DNA of 64,000 bases from JBGAPI01 sp044221335 (GCA_044221335.1 JBGAPI010000030.1:1-64000); one strand, 5' to 3'; positions 52,965 to 61,633 are shown, counted from the stretch's first letter. Numbers and translations: made by a program. Notes: a model not told the origin generated them from the sequence alone.

Positions 52965-54566
52965 ATGTTCCGTCGCCCCAACCGTTTCCCGCCGCTGCGT
53001 CTCGGTCTGCTCGCCGCCACCGCCCTGTTGGCGCAGCAGGGTCATGCGCTCAGCCTGACCCGCGAGTTCACTGCCTCCTGGTACGACCCCACCCATCCGG
53101 GCACCGGGCTGATGCTGGAGGTGATCGATGCCGCCAGCGGCAAGCGTGCGGTGGCGTCCTGGTACACCTACGACGCGGCTGGCCAGCAGGTCTGGCTGTA
53201 CGGCGACGGCCCGGTGGCCGGCAATCAGGCGACGATGACGGTCTACCTGCCGACCGGCGGCCGCTTCGGCAACAGCTTCGACCCGTCCGCCGTGCGCCTC
53301 ACCGAGTTCGGCACGCTGACGGTCCGCTTCGACGACTGCGACAGCGGAACGCTCAGCTACTCGCCGCGGATCGCCGGCTTCAGTGCCGGACAGATGCCAC
53401 TGTCGCGCCTGACCCAACTGTACAACTCGAGCTGCTCCGGCGGCGTTTCCGACGATGCCAGGTCGAACGCCGGCGACCAGCGCATCGTCCAGTTCATGAC
53501 GGCCAGCGGGGTCATCCCCGGCGCCCACGGCAAGGTGGCCTACGAGTCGCGTGCCGATCACGCGCAGCTGACGGTCGAAGCCGAAGACCTGCCCGTCGGC
53601 AGCTACGACGTGCGTGTCGCCGGCGTCCGGCGCGGCAGCCTGGTGGTGACGGCGAGCGGTACCCGCTTCGAAGGAGAAGTCGAGTTCCGCAGCCCGCTGG
53701 AGGCCGGCGCGGTGCTGCTCGATTTCGATCCGCGCGGGGCCTTGATCGAAGTGCAGTCCGGTGGCGCCACGGTGCTGTCGACCACGCTGGGGAACGGCGC
53801 CGCGACCGGCTCCGGTGGCGGCAGCGCCCCGCCGGCCGGCAACGCGACCTATGTGCTCGACATCGCGCTGCAGGGGTCGAACGGACCGCAGTTGTCCGCG
53901 CGCCTGCGCCAGCGCAGCGACCATGTCGACTTCAGCGTCGAGCTCGAGCAATTGCCGAGCGGCACCTACAGCCTGCTGGTGGGCGGCGTCGAGCGCGGCC
54001 GGATCAGCGTCGCCGCGGTGGCCGGCGGCACCGAGGGCGAGATCGAATTCCGTGCACCGAACGAGGCGGGCAGCCTGCCGCTCGACTTCGATCCGCGTGG
54101 CCAGCGGGTCGAGGTCCAGGCTGGCGGCGCGACGGTCATCGGTGGACTGTTCCCGAATACGCCCAGTTCCGCCAACGACAATAGCGGGTCGGGGTCGGGC
54201 AGCGGGTCGGGTTCCGGCAGTGGCTCAGGTTCCGGCAGCGGCTCGGGCGGCAGCGGCGACGTCACGATCGACCTGCCGATGGTTTCCACCGGCCTCGACG
54301 CGGACGCCTCGGGCAGCGTGTCCTACCAGGTCGCCGGCAGCGAGAAGGAACTGCAGGTCGAGGCCGAACACCTGCCCGACGGCAACTACGAGGTGCGGGT
54401 CGGCGGCAGCGTTCGCGGCACCCTGGTGGAATCCGGCGGTCGCGGCGACCTCAAGTTCCGCAGCCCGACCCGCAGTGGCAGCCTGCCGCTGGACTTCGAT
54501 CCGCTCGGCAAGCTGGTCGAGATCGTCGGCGGCGGGCGGGTCTACCTCAGCGTGACCGTGCACTGA
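52965..54566 (+). CDS. Secreted protein with W-rich module and three repeat domains
   Basis: 533 residues. Signal peptide (LRLGLLAATALLAQQGHA), then one W-rich module (about 32-160; TASWYDPTHPGTGLMLEV, WYTYDAAGQQVWLYG) of the type present twice in the subtilase and its paralogue. Three ~100-residue repeats follow (about 172-275, 296-397, 431-533), each with LP-x-G-x-Y-x-V/L-x-V-x-G-x-x-RG, a G-E/D-x-E/K-FR-S/A-P stretch and a LDFDP-x-G ending. Copies 2 and 3 are joined by a ~25-residue Gly-Ser linker (404-430). No catalytic motif is seen. An adhesin, matrix or carbohydrate-binding role is plausible but unproven. Confidence 0.82.
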   Translation: MFRRPNRFPPLRLGLLAATALLAQQGHALSLTREFTASWYDPTHPGTGLMLEVIDAASGKRAVASWYTYDAAGQQVWLYGDGPVAGNQATMTVYLPTGGRFGNSFDPSAVRLTEFGTLTVRFDDCDSGTLSYSPRIAGFSAGQMPLSRLTQLYNSSCSGGVSDDARSNAGDQRIVQFMTASGVIPGAHGKVAYESRADHAQLTVEAEDLPVGSYDVRVAGVRRGSLVVTASGTRFEGEVEFRSPLEAGAVLLDFDPRGALIEVQSGGATVLSTTLGNGAATGSGGGSAPPAGNATYVLDIALQGSNGPQLSARLRQRSDHVDFSVELEQLPSGTYSLLVGGVERGRISVAAVAGGTEGEIEFRAPNEAGSLPLDFDPRGQRVEVQAGGATVIGGLFPNTPSSANDNSGSGSGSGSGSGSGSGSGSGSGGSGDVTIDLPMVSTGLDADASGSVSYQVAGSEKELQVEAEHLPDGNYEVRVGGSVRGTLVESGGRGDLKFRSPTRSGSLPLDFDPLGKLVEIVGGGRVYLSVTVH

Positions 54567-54573
54567 CGGCGGG

Positions 54574-54765
54574 GTAGGGCGCGCACTGCGCGCCATCGCT
54601 GCAGCGCCTCGCAATGGCGGCCAGTGGCCGCCCTACGGTAGGGCGCGCACTGCGCGCCATCGCTGCAGCGCCTCGCAATGGCGGCCAGTGGCCGCCCTAC
54701 GGAAGGGCGCGCACTGCGCGCCATCGCTGCAGCGCCTCGCAATGGCGGCCAGTGGCCGCCCTACG
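54574..54765. repeat. Three tandem 64-bp repeats of paired palindromes
   Basis: Units begin at 54574, 54638 and 54702 with a constant 64-bp period and nearly identical sequence. Each contains GGGCGCGCACTGCGCGCC and GGCGGCCAGTGGCCGCC. A fourth, partial start (CAGGGCGCGCAACGG) follows. This covers most of the 305-base gap before prfB; the rest holds the prfB promoter region (possible -10 TACCAT at 54835-54840). Confidence 0.92.
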
Positions 54766-54871
54766 CAGGGCGCGCAACGGGTGCCGTTGCGGAATGCAAT
54801 TCCAGCAAGGAGCGGTCACTCGGCGAGGGTCTGCTACCATCGCGCGCCATTTTTCAAGCTGCGGTAATCCG

Positions 54872-55997
54872 ATGATCGAGACCAATCCGATCGCCTCCAC
54901 CATCGCCGACCTGGCGGAGCGACTGACGTCGCTCAGGGGGTATCTTTGACTACGACAGCAAGCGCGAGCGTCTCGAGGAAGTAAGCCGGGAGCTGGAAAA
55001 TCCGTCGATCTGGGACGACCCCAAGCGCGCCCAGGACCTGGGCCGCGAACGCGCCCTGCTCGACAAGGTCGTCGGCGCGATCACGACGCTGGCCAACGGC
55101 GTCGCCGAGGCGAAGGATCTGCTCGAGATGGCGATCGCCGAGCAGGACGAGGGCACCGCGCGCGCGGTCGATGCCGACGTCACCGATCTCAAGGCCAAGG
55201 TCGAGGCGCTGGAGTTCCAGCGCATGTTCAGCGGCAAGATGGACTCGCACAACGCCTTCGTCGACATCCAGTCGGGTGCCGGCGGCACCGAGGCGCAGGA
55301 CTGGGCCGAGATGCTGCTGCGCATGTACCTGCGCTGGTGCGAGGCGCGCGGCTGGAAGGCCGAGCTGATGGAATGCTCCGCCGGCGAAGTCGCGGGCATC
55401 AAGTCGGCGACCTTCCGGGTCGAGGGCGACTACGCCTACGGCTGGCTGAAGACCGAAACCGGCGTGCACCGGCTGGTGCGCAAGTCGCCGTTCGATTCCG
55501 ACAACCGCCGCCACACCTCGTTCACCGCGGTGTTCGTCGCGCCGGAAGTCGACGACGACATCGAGATCGAGATCAACCCCGCGGACTTGAAGACCGACGT
55601 GTATCGCTCGTCCGGCGCCGGCGGCCAGCACGTCAACAAGACCGAGTCCGCGGTGCGCATCACCCACGTGCCCTCCGGCATCGTGGTCGCCTGCCAGAAC
55701 GAACGCTCGCAGCACGCCAACCGCGACCGCGCGATGAAGATGCTGAAGGCCAAGCTCTACGAGGTCGAGATCCAGAAGCGCAACACCGAGAAGGACAAGC
55801 TCGAGGCCAGCAAGTCCGACATCGGCTGGGGCTCGCAGATCCGCAACTACGTGCTCGACCAGTCGCGGATCAAGGACCTGCGCACCGGGGTCGAGCGCTC
55901 CGACACCCAGAAGGTGCTGGACGGCGACATCGACGAGTTCATCGAGGCGAGCCTGAAGGCGGGCCTCGAGGTCGGTTCGAAACGCGCGGACGCGTGA
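54872..55997 (+). CDS. prfB: Peptide chain release factor RF2, programmed +1 frameshift
   Basis: The product is encoded as join(54872..54946, 54948..55997), 374 residues. The first 25 codons end in AGG GGG TAT CTT and an in-frame TGA (54947-54949); shifting +1 at CTT lets translation continue GAC TAC GAC. The domain 2 specificity tripeptide SPF is at 205-207 (KSPFDSDNRR) and GGQ at 250-252 (GAGGQHVNKTES), the same numbering as the Escherichia coli protein. RF2 reads UGA and UAA stops. Codon 26 being UGA provides autoregulation: low RF2 favours shifting (established for prfB). Confidence 0.97.
54936..54950 (+). promoter_or_regulatory. prfB +1 recoding site
   Basis: The internal Shine-Dalgarno-like AGGGGG lies three bases before the slippery CTT, followed by TGA and C, the known stimulatory set (SD, CUU, UGA, C). 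All elements are intact. Confidence 0.95.
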
Positions 55998-56134
55998 CGG
56001 ATTCCGCGGCGCAGAATCCGTCCATGTGAACAGCGATCATTGGTTTTCAGCGGCCGGCGATGGTGGACTTGCACCGCTGACGCGGTCCCGCAAGGCGCCG
56101 CCATCGTCTTCGCAGCAGCATCGGGAATCGATCC

Positions 56135-57635
56135 ATGAGTGACAACGACGACAACAAGCTGATCGCCGAGCGCCGCGCCAAGCTCGGCGCGATCCGCGAG
56201 CACGGCAACGCGTATCCGAACGACTTCCGTCCCGACGCGCTCGCCGGCGAGCTGCAGGCCGAGTACGCCGACAGCGGCCTGCACACCGCCGAGGCGATCG
56301 AGCAGCTCGGTCGCCGTGTGGCCGTCGCGGGACGGATGCTCGCCAAGCGCGGGCAGGGTAAGGTCAGCTTCGTCAACCTGCAGGATCGCAGCGGCCGCAT
56401 CCAGCTGTTCGTCCACCAGGGGACGCTCGATCCGGCGGTCTACGATGCGGCCAAGGGCTGGGACATCGGCGACATCGTCGGCGCCACCGGCGTCCTGATG
56501 CGCACCAAGACCGGCGAACTGTCGATCAAGGTCGATGGCCTGCGCCTGCTCACGAAATCACTGCGCCCGCTGCCGGACAAGTGGCACGGCCTCGCCGACG
56601 TCGAGACCCGCTATCGCCAGCGCTACGTGGATCTCATCATCAACGAGGACTCGCGCCAGGTGTTCCGCCAGCGCGCCGAGATCGTGCGCTTCCTGCGCAA
56701 TTTCCTCGAGACGCCGCCCTACGGCTTCATGGAAGTCGAGACGCCGATGATGCACGTCATCCCCGGCGGCGCGACCGCGCGGCCGTTCAAGACCCACCAC
56801 AACGCGCTCGACCTCGACATGTACCTCCGGGTCGCGCCGGAGCTGTACCTGAAGCGCCTCACCGTCGGCGGCTTCGAGCGGGTCTACGAGATCAACCGCA
56901 ATTTCCGCAACGAGGGCGTGTCGACGCGGCACAACCCGGAGTTCACGATGCTCGAGCTGTACCAGGCCTACGCCTCGTACTCCGAGATCATGGACATCAC
57001 CGAGGCGATGATCCGCGAGGCCGCGAAGGCGGTGATCGGCACGACCGCGCTGACCTGGGAAGGCGCCGCGATCGACGTCGGTCCGGCCTTTCGCCGCTGG
57101 CGGATGGACGAGGCGGTGCGCCACTACAACCCGGAGATCGGCGCGGACGACTGCCGCGACCGCGCGAAGCTCGCCGCGCACGCGGAGCGCCTCGGCATCC
57201 ACGTGAAGAAGGACTACGGCTGGGGCAAGCTGCTGCTGGAGATCTTCGAGAAGACGGTGGAAGGCAAGCTGATCCAGCCGACCTTCATCACCCAGCATCC
57301 GGTGGAGGTCTCGCCGCTGGCGCGCCAGCGACACCGAAGCCGGCCTCACCGACCGCTTCGAGCTGTTCATCAACGGCAAGGAACTGGCGAACGGCTTCTC
57401 GGAGTTGAACGACCCGGAAGACCAGGCGGCGCGCTTCCGCGCCCAGGTCGAGGCCAAGGACTCCGGCGACGACGAGGCCATGCACTTCGACGCCGACTAC
57501 ATCCGCGCGCTGGAAGTCGGCCTGCCGCCGACCGGTGGGCTCGGCGTCGGCATCGACCGGCTGGTGATGTTCCTCACCGATCAGGCCTCGATCCGCGACG
57601 TGCTCCTGTTCCCCTACATGCGACCGGAAGCGTAG
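56135..57635 (+). pseudogene. lysS: Lysyl-tRNA synthetase, reading frame broken near 57326
   Basis: Class II lysyl-tRNA synthetase of about 500 residues. Anticodon-binding OB domain (GRMLAKRGQGKVSFVNLQD), motif 1 (RAEIVRFLRNFLETPPYGFM), motif 2 (INRNFRNEGVSTRHNPEFTM) and motif 3 (GLGVGIDRLVMFL) are all present, but not in one frame. After HPVEVSPLAR (about residue 397) the frame changes: TDRFELFINGKELANGFSEL and the C-terminus continue in a frame shifted by +1 (net loss of two bases is the easiest explanation, CGC C.. AGC GAC). Either an assembly/sequencing error in a GC-rich stretch or a true loss, since the gene is normally essential unless a second copy exists. Its TAG stop begins a repeat array. 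Confidence 0.88.
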
Positions 57636-58060
57636 GGCGAGCACTGCGCGCCGCCGCGGTGCGCACTGACGTAGGGCGGGCACCGCCCGCCACCGCGAAG
57701 CACCCCGTCGCAGGGCGGGCACTGCCCGCCATCGCGAAGCACCCCGTCGCAGGGCGGGCACCGCCCGCCATCGCGAAGCACCCCGTCGCAGGGCGGGCAC
57801 TGCCCGCCATCGCGAAGCACCCCGCCGTAGGGCGGGCACTGCCCGCCATCGCGACGCGTTGTGGCAACTGCGTGCAGCGTAGCGCCTCGTCGCAGGGCAG
57901 GCACCGCCCGCCATCGCGAAGCACCCCGTCGTAGGGCGGGCACTGCCCGCCATCGCGAAGCGTCGTGGCACCTGCGGGCAGCGAAGCGCCTCGTCGCAGG
58001 GCAGGCACCGCCCGCCACCGCGAAGCGTCGTGGCAACGGCGGGCAGTGCCCGCCCTACGG
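57633..58060. repeat. Array of 39-bp tandem REP units
   Basis: Units start at 57672, 57711, 57750, 57789 and 57828 with an exact 39-bp period, then at least three further degenerate units with inserted GCGTTGTGGCAACTGCGTGC-like stretches up to about 58060. Each unit has a GGGCGGGCAnnGCCCGCC palindrome plus ATCGCGAAGCACCCCGTCG. The array lies between lysS and a convergent gene, and both neighbouring stop codons (TAG) lie in its outer ends. It accounts for the entire 419-base gap. Confidence 0.93.
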
Positions 58061-59089
58061 CTCGTCGCCCATCAACGCCTTGAGGGCTTTGGTCCGCTGC
58101 CGCGTCAGAAAACCCAGCCACGCCGCCTTCGCGACGGGCGGATAGCGGCTCGCGCCGAATACGACCCACGCATCGCGATAGCGCAGCCAGGCGACCTCCA
58201 CCTTGCGGATTCCCGCGGGATCGATCGTGCCGAGCGGTCCGAACGACTCGCCGGCCTCGTGCGCCGCGGCCTTCAGTACCTTGGCGTAGACCGCGTTGAG
58301 CTCGCGATCATCCGTCGCGTAGGCGGCCGCATCGCCCTGCGGCAGCTTGCCCGTCTCGAATTCGCGCAGCATGCCGAGCAGTTCGTCTTCCAGCGCCGCG
58401 CCGTGCTCGGTCATGAAGGCCGCGCGCAGCGTGCCGCTCTGGTCGACTTCCTGGTTCATGCTCTCGGTGAAGTAGCCGTCGGCGGCCGTGCGCAGCGCGC
58501 GAAAGGCCTCGAGCTGCGGTGCGCTCCAGCTCGCCTGGATCTTCGTCAGTTCGTCATGCCGCCCGACGCTCGACTTGCGTTCTTCGCGCGCCGTGCAGAA
58601 GCCGCCCATGACGCCGCTGGTGACGTCGTCGCAGAGGTCGAAGGGCTCCGTCGACTCGTCGCCGTCGGCGATCCGCTGCAGGTGATCGAGCCGACCGGTC
58701 AGCTCGGCCGGCGCGGACCACATCGCGCACGCGTACTTTCGCGCCAGATCGAGATCCTGCGGCACGCCGCGGCCATTGGCGTAGATCATCATCAGCACGC
58801 CGGCGCCGAAGATCCCCGGTCCCGGGTCCGGATTTTCCGCCTCGATCAGCGCGCACTTCCGGGCCGCAACGAAATCCGCCTCCGCACCAATGCCGTAATA
58901 CAGCGCCTCGGAGTCGCAGTCGCGAAGTCGCCGGCGATCGGCGGCCGTCGGCAGGTCCCTTGCGGGTGCCGCGAGCTTCGCCGGGCCGGCGCATTCGGAA
59001 AATGTCGGCGCCTCGTCGGCCCAGGTCGTCGTCGCGGCGATCAACGGCAGGAACAGTGCGGACCGCTGGAGATCGAAAAGAGACGACAT
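58055..59089 (-). CDS. Exported Sel1/LprI-like protein
   Basis: 344 residues. The N-terminal hydrophobic stretch (ALFLPLIAATTTWADE) is a signal peptide. Residues ~60-125 contain Sel1-like features (ALIEAENPDPGPGIFGAGVL, YANGRGVPQDLDLARKYACA), and the C-terminal ~130 residues match the lysozyme-inhibitor LprI domain (DRELNAVYAKVLKAAAHEAG, GIRKVEVAWLRYRDAWVVFG). Six to eight cysteines are spaced to form disulphides. A periplasmic role is likely; lysozyme inhibition is unproven. The stop TAG sits in the REP array. Confidence 0.82.
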   Translation of the reverse strand: MSSLFDLQRSALFLPLIAATTTWADEAPTFSECAGPAKLAAPARDLPTAADRRRLRDCDSEALYYGIGAEADFVAARKCALIEAENPDPGPGIFGAGVLMMIYANGRGVPQDLDLARKYACAMWSAPAELTGRLDHLQRIADGDESTEPFDLCDDVTSGVMGGFCTAREERKSSVGRHDELTKIQASWSAPQLEAFRALRTAADGYFTESMNQEVDQSGTLRAAFMTEHGAALEDELLGMLREFETGKLPQGDAAAYATDDRELNAVYAKVLKAAAHEAGESFGPLGTIDPAGIRKVEVAWLRYRDAWVVFGASRYPPVAKAAWLGFLTRQRTKALKALMGDEP

Positions 59090-59183
59090 CGCCGGACTCC
59101 GGAAGGCATTCCCCGCGAGTCTAAGCCCCTGTCGCGGGCTCGCGGCCCGACGGGTCCTTCGGACCTGCCGCGGGGAGACGGTT

Positions 59184-60500
59184 TCAGGGTTCGGCGGGTG
59201 AAGCCGTGGCGCGACCGAATCGCCTCCACAGCACCGCGTACACCACCATCGCCGGCGCCAGAGCGACCACCGTGATCACGAAATAGCCGGCATAGCCGAG
59301 CTGGGTGGCGATGCCGCCGGCGAACACCCCGAGCAGCTTGCCCGGCAGGTTCACCAGCGAGGACAGCAGCGCGTACTGGGTCGCGGTGTGCTCGCGGTTC
59401 ACCAGCGAGGACAGGAAGGCCACGGTCGGCGGGCCGAGCATGCCGAGCGTCAGGTTTTCGCCGGAGATCACCAGCGTCAGCACCGTGCGATCGCCGGGGT
59501 GGGCGATGAGGAACAGGTAGAGCAGGTTGCAGGCGCCGCAGACCACGACCATCGTGCCGAGCGAGCGCCAGGCGCCGAAACGCGCCACCAGTGCGCCGCC
59601 GAGGAACACGCCGACCATGCCGATCCAGACGCCGTAGATCTTCGTGATGGCACCGATCTCGGTCTTGGAGAAGCCCATGTCGCGGTAGAACGGGCTCATG
59701 ATGCCGCCGATCGTCGCCTGCTCCGGAATCTTGAACAGCAGGATGAAGGTCAGCACCAGCGCGGCGACCGTCGTCCCGTAGCGGCGGAACAGATCGATCA
59801 GCGGATCGACGATGCTGATCCGGACGATCTCGGCGAAACCCCGCGGAGACGTCGGCGCGCTGTAGGCCGGCTCGGGCGCCCGCAGGTTCGCGATGATCGG
59901 AATGCCCATCGCCGCCGCCATCAGCAGGTAGACCTGCGACCACGGCAGGTGGTCGGCGAGGATCAATGCGGCGGCCCCGGCGAGCAGCAGGCCGATGCGG
60001 TAGCCGAGCGAGTAGGTCGCGACCAGCGCGCCCTGCGCTGCGATCGGCGCGATCTCGATGCGGTAGGCATCCACCGCGATGTCGTTGGTTGCACCGAACA
60101 CGGCGACCGCGACCGTCGCGTAGACGAACAGCGTGAGTTGCCCCGGCGTCAGTACGGACATCGCGACCAGGCCGGCGGCCACGCCGAGCTGCGCCAGCAG
60201 CAGCCAGCCGCGGCGCCGGCCGAGCGCGGCGAACAGCGGCGGCCGGGCGTGGTCGAGCAGCGGCGCCCACAGGAACTTGAACGCGTAGGCCATGCCGGCG
60301 CTGGCGATCAGGGTGATGTCGGCGAGAACAATGCCGCTTTCCTTCAGCCAGTAGGCGAGGGTGCCGGCGGGAAGCAGGAACGGCAGGCCCGAGGAGAAGC
60401 CGAAGAAGAACATCGTCCATGCCGCGGGATGAGTGAAGGCCGCGAGGACGCCCGGTCGCGGTGCGACAGGCGTGGCGCCGGCGGCGCCCCGATCAGTCAC
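59184..60500 (-). CDS. ampG: AmpG-type muropeptide MFS permease
   Basis: 438 residues from a GTG at 60500 whose GTGA overlaps the xthA stop. About 12 membrane helices. FFGFSSGLPFLLPAGTLAYWLKE at the N-terminus, FKFLWAPLLDHA and the FGATNDIAVDAYRIEI segment are signatures of the AmpG family, which imports anhydro-muropeptides for cell-wall recycling. No ampC-like gene is seen nearby. Confidence 0.93.
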   Translation of the reverse strand: MTDRGAAGATPVAPRPGVLAAFTHPAAWTMFFFGFSSGLPFLLPAGTLAYWLKESGIVLADITLIASAGMAYAFKFLWAPLLDHARPPLFAALGRRRGWLLLAQLGVAAGLVAMSVLTPGQLTLFVYATVAVAVFGATNDIAVDAYRIEIAPIAAQGALVATYSLGYRIGLLLAGAAALILADHLPWSQVYLLMAAAMGIPIIANLRAPEPAYSAPTSPRGFAEIVRISIVDPLIDLFRRYGTTVAALVLTFILLFKIPEQATIGGIMSPFYRDMGFSKTEIGAITKIYGVWIGMVGVFLGGALVARFGAWRSLGTMVVVCGACNLLYLFLIAHPGDRTVLTLVISGENLTLGMLGPPTVAFLSSLVNREHTATQYALLSSLVNLPGKLLGVFAGGIATQLGYAGYFVITVVALAPAMVVYAVLWRRFGRATASPAEP

Positions 60501-61297
60501 AGGTCGTAGTCCACCGCATAGGGCGCATGGTCCGAGAACCGCGGATCGCGCGTCACCTTGCATGCCTTCAGCTTGTCCTTCAGCCCCGGCGAGCACAGCT
60601 GGTAGTCGATCCGCCAGCCCACGTCCTTGGCGTAGGCGCCACCGCGGTTGGACCACCAGGTGTATTCGACCTTGTCGGGGTTCAGCGCGCGGAAGGTGTC
60701 GATGAAGCCCTTCTTCGGCGGCTTCACGTTGCCGTCGCCGTGCGGGTCGGCGACGAGGCCATTCAGCCAGTCGCGCTCGCGCGGCAGGCAGCCGGAATTC
60801 TTCTGGTTGGACTTCCAGTTGTGGATGTCGTTCTGAGCGCGCACGATGTTCCAGTCGCCGCAGATCACGTACTGGCGGTCGCTGGCCAGCCACTTCCTGA
60901 ACACGCCGGACAGCCAGTCCATCACCTCGAACTTGAAGCCCTGGCGCTCCTCGCCGGACGAGCCCGAGGGCACATACATCGACACGATCGACAGCTTGCC
61001 GTAGCGCGCCTCGATGTAGCGCCCCTCGTCGTCGAACGGCGCCCAGCCGAGCGAGCGACGCACCTCGTCGGGCTCGCGCCGCGACCAGATCGCCACGCCG
61101 CTGTAGCCCTTCTTCACCGCGTCGCGATAGAAGCAGTGGTGTCCGCCCGGACGGAAGCCCGGATCGGTCAGCTGCGACTCCTGTGCCTTGGTCTCCTGCA
61201 GGCACAGCACATCGGCCCGCTGCTTGCCGAACCAGTCGAGCAGCCCCTTGTTGGCCGCGGAGCGGATGCCGTTGGCGTTCAGGGTGATGATGCGCAT
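60497..61297 (-). CDS. xthA: Exodeoxyribonuclease III (AP endonuclease)
   Basis: 266 residues. Endonuclease/exonuclease/phosphatase fold: ITLNANGIRSA at the start, the metal-binding Glu in LCLQETKAQ, VICGDWNIV, GWRIDYQL and DPRFSDHAPYAVDYDL at the end. The enzyme cuts at abasic sites and removes 3' blocks. ampG overlaps its stop, so the two are co-transcribed. Confidence 0.96.
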   Translation of the reverse strand: MRIITLNANGIRSAANKGLLDWFGKQRADVLCLQETKAQESQLTDPGFRPGGHHCFYRDAVKKGYSGVAIWSRREPDEVRRSLGWAPFDDEGRYIEARYGKLSIVSMYVPSGSSGEERQGFKFEVMDWLSGVFRKWLASDRQYVICGDWNIVRAQNDIHNWKSNQKNSGCLPRERDWLNGLVADPHGDGNVKPPKKGFIDTFRALNPDKVEYTWWSNRGGAYAKDVGWRIDYQLCSPGLKDKLKACKVTRDPRFSDHAPYAVDYDL

Positions 61298-61319
61298 GCA
61301 GCGGGGTCCGAGGTGATTG

Positions 61320-61463
61320 GTGGCGCGGCATTGTAGGGGCTGAGGGCTGTGGGCTGTGGGCTGAGTCCCGGCAGGTGGCTTCCGGCTTGGGGGCGTCGTC
61401 GAACGGGTTCGGGACTTGGAGCTCGGGGCTCGCGACTTGCGGCTTGCGGCTCGACATCAAGGC
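61320..61463. repeat. Low-complexity word repeats between xthA and pyrE
   Basis: Two patches are visible: GGGCTGAGGGCTGTGGGCTG (near 61336-61362), like the left arm of the element between nuoE and nuoF, and CTTGGAGCTCGGGGCTCGCG and CTTGCGGCTTGCGGCTC (61416-61452). They precede the palindromic element at 61466. No gene lies in the 336-base gap. Confidence 0.75.
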
Positions 61464-61465
61464 CC

Positions 61466-61572
61466 GTCATTGCAAGGAGGAGCGCAGCGACGACGAAGCA
61501 ACCCAGCGCCTCGCGCTTTTCGACACTCGAAAGCTCGAGACGCTGGATTGCTTCGCTGCGCCCGCAATGACA
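61466..61572. repeat. Palindromic element CGTCATTGC ... GCAATGACA
   Basis: The left half (CGTCATTGCAAGGAGGAGCG then CAGCGACGACGAAGCAACCC) mirrors the right half (TGGATTGCTTCGCTGCGCCC then GCAATGACA) around a central GCTTTTCGACACTCGAAAGC hairpin. It resembles a small non-autonomous palindromic element of the type common in diverse bacterial genomes. No coding frame is credible inside it. Confidence 0.8.
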
Positions 61573-61633
61573 AAGGGCTTTCTGAGCCCTCGGCCCCAAA
61601 ATGCGACAATCGTCGTTTTCCCGGACGCCCCGC

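Noticed and set aside
54180..54260. Microsatellite locus as a separate repeat feature
   Set aside because: It is an in-frame Gly-Ser linker of the secreted protein; kept as part of that gene.
57636..57934. Continuation of the first lysS frame into the repeat array
   Set aside because: After residue ~397 the text loses all similarity to LysS and becomes repetitive Arg/Ala/Pro text; the true C-terminus is in the next frame.
57672..58054. CRISPR array
   Set aside because: The period is regular but units are almost entirely repeat, the palindrome dominates, and there are no unique spacers nor cas genes.
61601..61633. Longer pyrE start at 61601
   Set aside because: The added residues are not part of the family, and the ATG lies in the promoter-like ATGCGACAAT text.
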